Positions 22,597 to 33,090 of a stretch of 64,000 bases of DNA are shown here, in pieces. The stretch covers positions 30,866,996 to 30,930,995 of the forward strand of contig NC_064756.1 of NCBI RefSeq assembly GCF_011397635.1, written 5' to 3'. The translations under genes and the position numbers were made by a program. Every line of letters begins with the position of its first letter. Position 1 is the stretch's first letter. This DNA is from Epinephelus fuscoguttatus. Its lineage: Eukaryota > Chordata > Actinopteri > Perciformes > Serranidae. Under the pieces are notes generated by a model, which saw only the letters and a list, made by a program, of their open reading frames with translations, was not told the origin of the DNA and searched no databases.

Positions 22597-23647
22597 TAGG
22601 GTTGTAGTCTCCTGGTCGACTAGTCGATTATTTGGTTGCTATGCTCTCGTCCGACCAAATTCTCATTGGTCGAATAATGACCGTGTTACTTTCATAAGGA
22701 GAAAAGTGCAATATCAACAGCTTTCCAGGATTAATCCATTATTTCCTGCGGCGGGGGGACAGGCTAAGTTACCTGTGAAAATGGGGGTGTTTTCAAAACA
22801 CCAAGGTTGTTGACAGAAAGTTGAAACTCATCCACCCTCAAGCTCAGCCTCGCGGCAGACATCCTGTCTGCTTCTGTATACTGACACCATTTTCCTCAGT
22901 GGACGTGGAGCTTGTATTTACTTATATTTCACAGATAATAAACAATAAGTTGTGAAGACAGTAGCACATTTCGTGTGTGTGATTTATCCTTCAGGGATTT
23001 ATCCTGGCTTCATATGAGCAGAGGTAATCTCCGCTCGTCACTAATGTATACCATGTAAAATGCGATAGGCTGGCGCTAATATGGTTAGCATGTTGTATTT
23101 GCTTGGTAAACGTGTTTTTAGTTGTTTTGTTGGTGAATGTTGTGAGTTGTAATGGAGACAAATTATGTACTGTTACCTTTGTTACATGCTGCTGTTGTCC
23201 CTGGTTTTGAGAAGAGGAAAAGATCGCTAGATGCTAGGCTAATTTATACAATGTAAAATGCCATAGACTTGTGCTAACAACGTTAGCATGTTGTATTGGT
23301 GGAGAAATGTGTCCAGATAAAGAGTGTTTGTCAAGTGTTTGTCAGTTCTGCGATTTATAGTGAAGCCAGTTTGCGTACGTGTTTGAAAGTGTCTCTGTTA
23401 AGCCCTATTTAATGTGTTTTGAATCAACTATACAAATAAAGTTTGATTTGAACTAAACTTTACAGCACTTAACACAGTCCTCCATCGCCGACTAGTGTTT
23501 TGGAGGTGTAACTGCAGAGTGACACAGACAAACCACCGCAGAAGTAAAAATAATGTGCAGATTTTTTTCCCCCATGACTAATTGATTAGTTGAAGATTAT
23601 GTGCGACTTTAGTCAACCAAGATTTTCTTTGGTTGACTAAAGTCCTA
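22597..23647 (+). mobile_element. hAT-like element A, copy 2 (uninterrupted)
   Basis: Starts TAGGGTTGTAGTCTCCTGG and ends TTGGTTGACTAAAGTCCTA. Flanks CATTCAAG (22589-22596) and CATTCAAA (23648-23655) differ at one base, as a hAT 8-bp duplication would after some decay. It aligns end to end with the dispersed pieces of A1 and has none of the nested elements. No transposase frame. Confidence 0.87.
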
Positions 23648-23889
23648 CATTCAAATAAGTGGTGCACTAGTCTGACTCACTGAATTTAGACCTGCATTCT
23701 CCCTCCCTTCTGCTATCTGCTTGCTACTGTACCATTGTCAAAATACCCACATCACTGAAAACAATCTCTTACCTAACAATTTACACACTGAAGATGGCAA
23801 GATTTGGTAAATTGTTGTTAACACCCAAAGCTGAGCTCTTAAATGGTCCAAACAGAATCTGTCACTGAAGCGTTAAACCCATTTATAAC

Positions 23890-23963
23890 TGTTAGCATCA
23901 CACAGCCAGCGTAACCCAACAGTTATATAACTGTTGGGTTACGCTGGCTGTGTGATGCTAACA
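23890..23963. repeat. Perfect 74-bp palindrome, no spacer
   Basis: The half TGTTAGCATCACACAGCCAG plus CGTAACCCAACAGTTAT (23890-23926) is followed at once by its exact reverse complement (23927-23963). All 37 pairs match, with TTATATAA at the centre. It could extrude as a hairpin or cruciform. It lies in unit 1 of the segmental duplication, and no counterpart was seen in unit 2. Confidence 0.97.
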
Positions 23964-25320
23964 CTTCTGCAGCAGCAGTTACAACCCATACAGTCTGTGG
24001 TTTGGTGAAATCAACCACGGTGTAACTGTTATTTGACAGAGATGGCAGTTCAGTGTGCCAAGATGCTACCAAAATGTTTGAAAGTATGACTATACTACAT
24101 GCCACATGTACATACTTGAAATGGCATACAGAAGCCTGGTTGAAAGCATTTTATCATTTAACATAACAGCATGACATGGCAACTAAAGTGCAAGAGCAAA
24201 AACAAACTCTACAAGATTGTTGGGAATTTGATTGGCAAGTCACAAAAACAACTCTGCAATATCCTTGACAGTGCTGTACACAAGAAGGCCAAATATATCT
24301 TTGCAGACACCTAAAATCCGTAACACTCAGAGTTTGAGCTGCTCCTGCTTGGCCATTGTTTTAGGGTCCCAAGAACCAACCGGATCATATGTAAGAAGTC
24401 TTTTATTCCTTTGCCATACAGGCATTGCAGACAGAATGACTGCATCAGGGAATACTATTGTTTTATTTCAAGATGTGCTCTCTTTTATTTTTTTATTTTT
24501 AATATATTGCTTCTACCTGTCTATTTGCAATATTGTATCTTTTATATTATATTATATATTTGTATGTTTTTAATGTCATGTGTTGTGTATCTATCTATCT
24601 ATCTATCTATCTCAGAAGCAACAACACAAATGAGTTCCAAGAGAGAACTAATTAGTGTCTCGTGTGTATTTAGAATATGTGTGCGTATGTCTTTGTACTT
24701 TAGTGGATTCTCGTCTCAAAACAGTCTTATGCAATATTGTTTTCCACAGAATTTTGACAAAACAAACCCTGTGTTTTACATATACAGTATCTTCTATTGA
24801 ACCATGTCTTCTCTCTAACTATTTTGGTAACATCAACTCTTTAATATGTTATTTACACATGGATTGTCATCTTAGTTTAGTTTCACTGATTTGGGAAAGA
24901 CCAAATATGAATGTTGTGAAATGCCAGGAAGAAGTGTACTATATAGCCATAAGGCAGCGATACATGAGGCCCATAGCCTCGCTGGTCATAATACATACTG
25001 AGGTAAGCACTGAGAAAGTGTCTACCACATTAAAAGTAGAGAACTCTGATAATCAATTATTCTATTAAATAATTCTTTCATTCAATGGGTGCATATGAAA
25101 TGTAATGAAAATTCCCCATCACATAGTCCCTTGATACTTATTATGTTATCTAGGCAAAAGTGAAAAAAAATCCAGTGTTATGAAAAATAGAGAAGTAAGT
25201 AACTTTATTAAACAGCCTCATATCTCAAATTCCTGCTGGTGATATAGTGTTGACTATGCAGGCAAGACTCTAAACATGATCACAAGAATCTTGAACTGAA
25301 TTCGGAATTTGATGGGAAAC
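23964..25320. other. Intergenic with (ATCT)n microsatellite
   Basis: No gene is supported. (ATCT)n runs at 24590-24613. From about 24614 the sequence is homologous to 34875 onward. The frames at 24232-25068 are not conserved as coding in that copy. Confidence 0.5.
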
Positions 25321-25329
25321 CAGCGTAAA

Positions 25330-25740
25330 GAAATAAAAATTGGTTTTATATTAGACCTTTTCCAGGACTTGGTCTGAAGTTAGGCAGCAGCATTTTGGAC
25401 CACTTGTAAGCAATCCAAGGGAATCTTCCTAAAGCACATGACAAGGGTATTGCAGCAGTAAAGACGGGATGGAATAAATATGTGAATAATCATCTCCATC
25501 TCAGCTAGGGACTTAATGAACCAGAGTTTAGCAATGTCACTAAGATGGTAGAAACAGGAGCGAACTAAACAATTTACATGCTGGTCAGGACTCAAAGCGT
25601 GGTCCATAGAAAGGCTTAAACTATGAAGGGTAGATTTAACAGAGGAGAAAAAAGAACCATAACTTTGTATCAGAATATGTTGCTTTCTAGAAAAGGAACA
25701 AGCCCACATATTTAAGAAGCTGTAACCAGCAAATCTCTCT
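25330..25740 (-). pseudogene. Antisense LINE ORF2 remnant (L2/CR1-like), copy in unit 1
   Basis: On the minus strand 25380-25709 reads as a decayed LINE C-terminal region, with CFYHLSDIAKL, AEMEMIIHIFI and LQVVQNAAA. These match the FHLRNITKI, AEKLVHAFV and LQLIQNAAA blocks of the full L2 ORF2. It is duplicated with its surroundings at 35690-36120. Confidence 0.75.
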
Positions 25741-25854
25741 CTGTTGTCACTGACTTAACCCAGGCTGAAGTTTATCCACTCTCGAAATTGTTTTCTTTCT
25801 TTCTTTCTTTTCTTAAGGTGGAAATGTTAATAAAAAGACTCATTGTGGCCTTCT

Positions 25855-25918
25855 ATTTTATTTTTATTTCTTCAAATTCTGTACAAACATCCACATGGAC
25901 AACTGATTAGGTTTTGGT
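25855..25918 (+). repeat. 64-bp exact direct repeat, copy 1
   Basis: Identical at all 64 positions to 27002-27065, beginning ATTTTATTTTTATTTCTTC and ending TTAGGTTTTGGT. The matching place in unit 2 (about 36220) has different sequence. Confidence 0.95.
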
Positions 25919-26640
25919 TTTTTAACATAGGTTTAAGCATATATGCTGATGAAGCTTCTGTCAAGTACTACTCACAACACAAATCATGCTGCTACAACTG
26001 TTTTCACCATTACCCATTCTGAAACTACAATGACCACAAATAACCTGTAATAATAACAACCATGTGCAGACATTGTCCAACAACTTAAGACATAAAACTT
26101 AAAAGGCAACAGGCTTCACACTTTATGTTTATCATTTGCTTGCAGCATAATGCTGTGAAATCATTCGCTCTGATTAAACTTGGGCTGTGTGCTGAGAGAC
26201 CGCCATTTAACACTGGGGACGTCAACAGTCCCCCTTCACTTTCAGTTTAAGTACACATTGGGGTTTTGCTCAGGTGCAAGTGCTTAATCCTGTGGGATTT
26301 ATAATCCATTAGTATTATTCAATTAATGATTATTTCAATTAATCATCATGAAGCATATGCATTAATTCCCCTCTGACTATTTTACTGGAAATTACTATGT
26401 TAATTATTGGTAGAAATTAGGATGTTAACACTTACTGAGAATTAAAAAATGAGACAAAATGACACTTACTGTTAGTATACTATTAATGTTTCTTTTTGTT
26501 TATCTTAAGAGAAACTGATGGATGGTTTTCCTTTTGTCCTTATGTGTTCATTAAACCAACTTTAAAGCATGTTACAGACAGAGACTCACTGCAAATAAGA
26601 AATCTGACTGTTTTCTGACTTGTTGAAGTGCTTCATCCCA

Positions 26641-26889
26641 TTAACAATCAGAAACAGCACAACAACAAAACTAACCGCCCGTATTCACACTCCTGCGTGT
26701 CCTCAATGGTACAAAGTAATCTAGTCACTTGTGTGACTAGATTAGTAAAAAACAGGGTGATAAAAAGAGATACTGATCACATTTAATGTCTATCAAAGGT
26801 AAAGAGCTAATAAAGGAAAGAAGGGGTCCCAAGCTCTTTGGAACATTCTCACCAGTGATAGCTGTGGCTGGAGGCACTGTGTTTTGGGT
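26641..26889. other. Intergenic, no gene recognised
   Basis: No supported feature. Short opposing frames only. Confidence 0.4.
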
Positions 26890-27380
26890 CGTCCGTCCAT
26901 CCGATTTTTGTAAACACGATACCTCAAGAAAGTCAAAGGTCAAGGTCACTTTGACCTCACCTCATTATCATAAATGTGATATCTCAAGAACACTTTGAGG
27001 GATTTTATTTTTATTTCTTCAAATTCTGTACAAACATCCACATGGACAACTGATTAGGTTTTGGTGGTCAAAGGTCAAAGGTTAAGGTCAGTGTGGCCTT
27101 GCATTTGTCTCATTCTCGTGAATGTGAAGACAGTCTTGTTTTTAATTTGGCACAAACATCCATTTGGACTGAAGAATGAACTGATTCGAATTTGGTGGTC
27201 GAAGGCCAAAGTACAAGGTCACTGTGACCTCACAAAATATGTTTTTAATTATGACAAAATATTACATAAATGTCTATGAAGTATGAATTATGAATTATGA
27301 AGTGATGATATGTTATATCCAAAAGGTCACAGGTCAGTGTCACTGTGACATTATAATGTTCTGCAAAACATTCTTCTGGA
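26890..27380 (+). repeat. Diverged tandem repeat with AGGTCA-rich units
   Basis: Four related units of roughly 125-130 bases each contain a block such as AAAGGTCAAGGTCACTTTGA (26936), GGTCAAAGGTTAAGGTCA (about 27067), GTACAAGGTCACTGTGACCT (about 27211) and AGGTCACAGGTCAGTGTCAC (about 27324). They are joined by GTACAAACATCCACATGGAC-like linkers. AGGTCA is the nuclear-receptor half-site, but similar repeats are common in animal genomes and binding is not shown. The second copy of the 64-bp exact repeat (27002-27065) is one linker. Confidence 0.75.
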
Positions 27381-28499
27381 CATTATTCAACACCATAATT
27401 TAGGAACAGAGGGGGAGACATTTGGTCAGATACTCATTGGGGACTCTAATCTTGGGTGTCCACCTTGAAACTTTAGTGATTGTATAGACATTGTGTGCTG
27501 CTGGGTTGAAGATGTATGTGAGGCATCTATGTTTTAGAATATCTGGCTGATTTTAAGCAACATCTATAGCCAATCTGAAGCATTGTCAACTGTCATGGCA
27601 ACATATGACTCTCAACAGACATGGATGTAAACAGCAAATGCAGCTTCACTGGTTCGCAGAGGCAGTAATTCTAGCTTCTACTCTCACATAGTGGCCTTAA
27701 TCATTTCCTATGAAGTAAAATCTGCCCTTAACTTTTAACATATAAATCACATACAACAGCCAAGTGGAAGAGAAATGATGTTTTTGAACTCCAGTAAAGA
27801 TGCTCGATGTATTGTAAAAGGCTGTATAGAAATGAGCCCAAGGCCGTGTAGACCTTGTAAAGCTTGAATCAACTCCAAGCCAATTAAGTTTCGTATTCAC
27901 TCCTACGCTTACAGAGTATATGCTGCTTATTTTCATGTATAAAAATATAAAGATGGTAAAAAAAACTCATCACAAAGATGTTAGGGCTGGTTCAAACAGA
28001 TTGGCATGTTTAACCAGGATGGTTAAGGTCAGCATGTCTGAGAGCAAAGTACGGAGAGCATTTCAGGTCTTGTATGTGCAGATTTAAACTCCAACCTATC
28101 AACAGAAATATTAACATTATTTGTAAATGTAAATTTTCATCCTCTCCTTCCTTGCCCCCATTTGTGCTCCTCTTTATTTCTAATTTTCCTGCCTAATTTT
28201 TGACTCTGTCAGTCCTCACTTGCTCATGAGACATCCTCAATGTGTTCCCTTGTCCTGTACAGCCACCTGCCTGTCTTCTCATCTGCTCCTTATCAGCAAT
28301 TAGTATCTGTGTGTACTGTATAGCAGGCAGTTCTTTACGAAAAATGTTCACTTTTGGGGAACGAATGAGGCATAGCAAAGGACATTAGCTTTAACTGACT
28401 GCTATATTTAATGTGCCATAACTTCCATAGTTAAATTAATTTGGGATCTATACATTTTTTCAACCCCCAAACATTATTTTATACCTGTAAACATCAGTT
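27381..28499. other. Intergenic, no gene recognised
   Basis: No domain-bearing frame and no recognised repeat. Confidence 0.45.
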
Positions 28500-29071
28500 C
28501 TTGCTTAAAATGTTATTTCATTCACACACTGTAAACACATGGCAATTTACAGTCACAGGATAGATGATATGTTTGTCTCAGCAGCTGCATCCTACAGCAT
28601 TTGTAACATTTTGCTTTCCATTATCTTTAACTGGCAGATATTTTTCAATTATGCATTCAATTGTCACCATTAGGAAATATCCCCTTTAGTACAAAACCCC
28701 CCCAAAACATTAACATCTATGTACATGTAACCTAAGATCTTTATTTCATGCAGTGCAGTATGACATCAGTGTGTGGTATACAAATGAGGCACAGCTCATG
28801 TTTACATAAAATAAAACAGATGTGCTTTCCAATAAATTATTATTATATTAAAGGGTGTGATTGTTATGTCATCAAATAGAGTGCAACATGCTTAAATGCT
28901 TAAATATATTTCTATATGATGATATACATCACACATACTATGTCAGACAGTTGTCAGACAGGAAAACGATTTAGAAAATTCATGAAAGCATATATTTATA
29001 ACTTTAGCATATAACACTTTAACCGTAAAAAAAAATGCAACTTGCACGATAAGTTCAAAGTTCACAAGAAT

Positions 29072-30010
29072 CTACTGAGATGTAAAATCTTTTTTGAATA
29101 CCTTGAAGAGCTTACATCTGATCTCTTTTGTCCTAAGACAATACACCAAAGGATTTAAAAGAGATGGACCGAGCATGGCCCCGAGCGTTAAACCTTGCCG
29201 AGCATCAAGAGTTAATACCACACCTAGCCTAGTCAAGACAATAGTGATAAATAATGGACAGTAATAAGATGTTACAACAATCAAGTGACTCAAACAAGTG
29301 CTGCCCATTTTCTTTTTGTCGTTATTTGAGGATAATTTCACAGAAGCTATCATCCAAAAGTATGACAGGCAAATTAAAGAGAAAGTGAAAAATAACAGAA
29401 AAAATGCTATGATGGTAACGAGATTGAAATAGTAAGTGGGGTCAACACAAGAAGTTCGTACTAATGCAGCATATTCACAGAACGTGTACTTCAGCTTTAT
29501 GTGGCAGTGAGGGAGAGGAAGCACAGTTGCAGGCATGACAGCCACAAAACAACAGGCAGCAAACCACAGAACACATGTAAGGACAAGAGTGCGCACATTT
29601 GTTAAATAACTGTGGTACTGAAAGGGATAGCCAACAGCAATCAATCGATCAAATGCCATAACCGCTAAAGCAAACATTTCCATCACCCCACCCCAGTGGA
29701 AAGCAAACATTTGAATTAAGCATGGTACATAGGATATAGTCTTAACCCCAGCAAGTAGAACCCCAATCATTGTGGGACTGGCACTGGAGGTGTACACTAT
29801 ATCAACAACAGCAAGGTTGCAAATCAGAAGATACATTGGTTTGTGTAATTTCCTGTCAAAAATAATGAACAGGATATTTACAGCACTGGCTAAAATAGTT
29901 AGAACATAGGTAATCAATATAACCACACCAACTACCATAGGTCTTTTGGTTGCTTCAAATCCACCTATAACAAATTCAGTTACTTTGATTGAAGTATTAT
30001 ACAAAGGCAT
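29072..30010 (-). CDS. Odorant receptor OR2 (class A GPCR, 312 aa)
   Basis: Tandem paralogue of OR1, same length and strand. The ATG at 30010 (MPLYNTS, glycosylation site at N5) is preferred to an upstream in-frame TTG. Landmarks are in the same places: KLHKPMY, FDRLIAVGYPF at the TM3 end, STCLSHL at TM6 and NPLVYCL in TM7. Residues 1-170 differ from OR1 at only about 8 positions, while residues 171-312 differ at about 26, including TM5 (IIAFFLL), TM6 (VVTSYY), the third extracellular loop and the tail. The frame is intact, so both copies appear usable receptors. The FDRL triplet in place of the usual DRY-type motif is shared by both and is a subfamily trait. The ligand is unknown. Confidence 0.93.
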   Translation of the reverse strand: MPLYNTSIKVTEFVIGGFEATKRPMVVGVVILITYVLTILASAVNILFIIFDRKLHKPMYLLICNLAVVDIVYTSSASPTMIGVLLAGVKTISYVPCLIQMFAFHWGGVMEMFALAVMAFDRLIAVGYPFQYHSYLTNVRTLVLTCVLWFAACCFVAVMPATVLPLPHCHIKLKYTFCEYAALVRTSCVDPTYYFNLVTIIAFFLLFFTFSLICLSYFWMIASVKLSSNNDKKKMGSTCLSHLIVVTSYYCPLFITIVLTRLGVVLTLDARQGLTLGAMLGPSLLNPLVYCLRTKEIRCKLFKVFKKDFTSQ

Positions 30011-30350
30011 TTTCAACAAAATAACAAGAAACAAGAAAGTTGATGTAAAAAAATAATTTTCTCAGAGCAAAGGTCATTCAGAATATTATAAATCATAACC
30101 AACTAACTGAGTAACTGAGTTTACCAGAGAACTTAGGGTTTTATGCCTCAGGAGCATAGTCACTTTCCATTGGACAGACCCACCATCCAATCACATTGGA
30201 TATCAACCCTGGGTAATTTGAGCTAGTGATTTAAGCCAAAATCCCACTCAGAAACCCTCTTGCTGGACAGGTCAGTCAACATCTATGAATGTCAACAACA
30301 AATTGTTACAGGCCCTGGTTCTGCCAAAGATATTCAAGATACAACATGTT

Positions 30351-31439
30351 AATGTTTGTGGTATCGACTCAGCCTTAAAGGTGTTGGTAGGCACGTTTTT
30401 TTGTTCTTTATCCTCCCTTGGACAGAGGCTACCTGCTTTCCCTGTCCCTGTCTTAACGTTAAACTAAACATGTCCTGACTCCAGTTCTACATAATGCACA
30501 TGCTGATGAGGTCTAAAAAGCCAACAGGTCTAGTGTAGCTCAGGAACTATTGAACATTTTCATTCATTGTTGAAGCATGGTCTGAAAGGTTTAGTGCTCA
30601 CTAGTGTATATCACATTATATACTATAGTAGCTAGTGCATGGAACCATAGAGTAGCCTAAGAACAAATCAAATGTGACATTTGTAGTTTTGAGTGCAGGT
30701 CTCAAAAAATAATTTTGTGATAACTAAACATAACACATGTTTATACCAGGTTGTAAAGTTGGGTATTTTAACATGGGGGTCTATGAGAACTGACTGGCTT
30801 CTGGAGCCAGCCTCAAGTGGCTGTTCAAGGAACTGAAGTTTTTCCATGTTGGCTTAAGTTTTTAGCCCTGAAGGTTGCCAAAAACTGCACACTCTCCTGC
30901 TTTTGCTGTCTAAACTTTGACTATGTTAATACAAACTAGTTCTCTGTACTGACAATGCAGCTCTGCACTTAAGGTTTCAGGATCTTTTCAGATGTTGCAT
31001 CAGAGCCTATTTCCCCATCACTATGTGTTCCCCATATTGGACAGTAATCAGCTTTTGTATTAGCAGTCTGGTCTTACTCCCAGGACATCAAAATACACTG
31101 CTCGGGCAGTGTCCCAGCATCACTATAATGATGCTCTGGACATCATTTAACGTCTTTATGAGACACACAGGATTTCAACACACTTTAATGTAACCCATTT
31201 TGCATCATTATTAGACGTTCAGAGCAACGTTAGTAAATTTAAGAGGACAAAAGTCCACTAATAGTGAGTGGGAGAGGAGGTTGATAGGTCCAACAAGCAC
31301 AGGACTTTGACCCAGGACACTAGTGTTTGTCTCCCGTGTGAAACTAAAAGTCAACAGGATCTAATAAAGTTCCAGGGACTGTCAAGTTCATCAGGCATAG
31401 CATCATCTTGAAAAGTTAGAGCAGCCTGTTCCATTGATA
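30351..31439. other. Intergenic, no gene recognised
   Basis: Nothing supported beyond short frames. Confidence 0.4.
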
Positions 31440-32770
31440 ACAGATCCAGAAAGTCCTGATCTCCTGAAGTTCTAGTTCTCCACACTGAAACAATTCGGTT
31501 TGCATTGTTTCCAGTTCATTAATATTATCTGCTTGGCTGATAGGAAAGCCTGTGTTATAATGGTATGTACAGTTTTTGATTGTTCATTTGGTATTTTCAC
31601 TCCTAATATACAGGTTACTGGGCAAGGTTTGATATCTATATTAAGAAGGTATGACAAATTGTTAGTAACATCCAACCAGAATTGCTTGACAAGAGGACAG
31701 TAACACAACAAATGCATCAGTGTACCCTCTACTTCACAACCATGCCAACACAATTTGGATAATGTATGATCAATTTTCTTCAACGTGCAGGGTGTAATGT
31801 ATGCCCTGTGTATTGTCTTTATTTGCAAAATTTTGTATCTAACACATTTTGATATTTTAGTACTATTTTTAAGAGCTGCTTCCCATTGTGTTCTGTACTT
31901 CTGTGTAAACACGTCATGTTCCCACTGTAGTTTAGTTTGGAGGTTGTTGTCAAAGATAGCAGAACACAACAGCTTATACATTGTTGAGACTGTACGTCTC
32001 TTGCCAGCAGCCCTCATTAATTGGTCTTCCAAGTCTCTCTTGTTCCCTGTGTCCATACCCTTAGAAAGCAATGACTTCAAAACAGATTTAATTTGCAGAT
32101 AAGATAAAATTTCTGAATCTCTCAGCCCTAACTTTATTTTCAACTCATTGAAAAGAATTATATTACCATTTTTAAACACCTGCCCCACCTGTTTTATGTT
32201 ATGTTGCTGCCATATACTATTTTTAAGGACTTTACCTCTTGCAGTGAAAAAGAGATTGTTCCATCGTGGACATGATGGTAAAGAAATTCCACTAAAACCT
32301 AATGTTTCTGTAGCATTTTCACTATCTTGCATGAAAATTGTAAGTGGATTGTCCATTCTAGGAGTGATTTTTGGATTGTAACATAAGCCTTGCAGGGATA
32401 ACTCTTTGTTGTGGTCTTTTAATATTTGTTCTTCAAGCCATTCCCAGCTGCCAATCACTCTAACTTCATTATAAGCTCAATGCAGGGGATATCTTGAATT
32501 ATATGCTATAATACTGATGAATATCAGGAAACCCTATTCCTCCTCTACTTCACGGATTTATTAATTTTTTATGACTGATCCTGGGTTTTTTATTCTTCCA
32601 CAGGAAGCCATAAAGTAGTTTATTTACTTCTTAAAACCAGCTGGGAGGAAATTTAAGCGGTGTAAATGATATAAGAAATGCCAGCCTTGGTAACATATTC
32701 ATTTTAACAACTTCAGATCTGCCCCTAAAAGTCAGCGTTGAGTTATTTTGTCCAGACATTTGATAGTTAG
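31440..32770 (-). pseudogene. L1/Tx1-type LINE ORF2 fragment, 5'-truncated
   Basis: The minus strand has an open stretch of 328 codons (32458 to 31472). It ends with a cysteine-histidine motif (LCWHGCEVEGTLMHLLCYCP, residues about 240-259) followed by FW, the C-terminal knuckle of L1-type ORF2. Upstream, 32460-32770 still reads as the end of the reverse transcriptase region (GRSEVVKMNMLPRLAFLISF, then KKPRISHKK, GGIGFPDIHQYY) but with stop codons. So about the last third of ORF2 remains. It lies only in segmental-duplication unit 2, 1.4 kb from OR2. Confidence 0.82.
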
Positions 32771-33090
32771 TCAGCTCACATCACACACAACCTTTTCCTA
32801 ACTCTACCAAAGTAGAGTTAGTATTTAACCACCAACCCCTTGACTGTCACGTGATTTGACTCGCACAATATGCAGCAGACCCCTTCTGCATCAATATCAG
32901 CCGATACAACATAGTAGGCTGCCCCCAAGTAGGGGTAAGGGCATGTTGGTTTTAGTGACATACCTAAGCTAGGTTGCCCATACATTTGAATCTCCAGTTT
33001 TAGGGAGGTGCACAGACATTGTCCCCTTCAGAAGAGGAAAGTGAATACACCTCTATGATGACAAACTTTGCACTGATAAAAGTAAACATA

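Larger units (their letters stand above)
18500..26640. repeat. Segmental duplication, unit 1
   Basis: Homologous to 28.5-36.9 kb over three stretches: the OR gene with its flanks (about 18500-20400 and 28500-30350), the ACAACACAAATGAGTTCC to LINE-remnant stretch (24610-25740 and 34875-36130), and the tail to about 26640/36950. Offsets are 9994 to about 10260 bases. This unit alone contains the SINE with hAT B2 and the hAT A2. Boundaries are approximate. Confidence 0.75.

Noticed and set aside
24232-25068. Three overlapping frames of 113-137 codons
   Set aside because: The duplicated counterpart at 34.9-35.6 kb does not keep these frames, and they overlap one another in different phases.
31500-32381. 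Plus-strand frames of 67, 105 and 77 codons
   Set aside because: Antisense shadows of the L1 ORF2 fragment, which carries the recognisable Cys-His motif on the minus strand.
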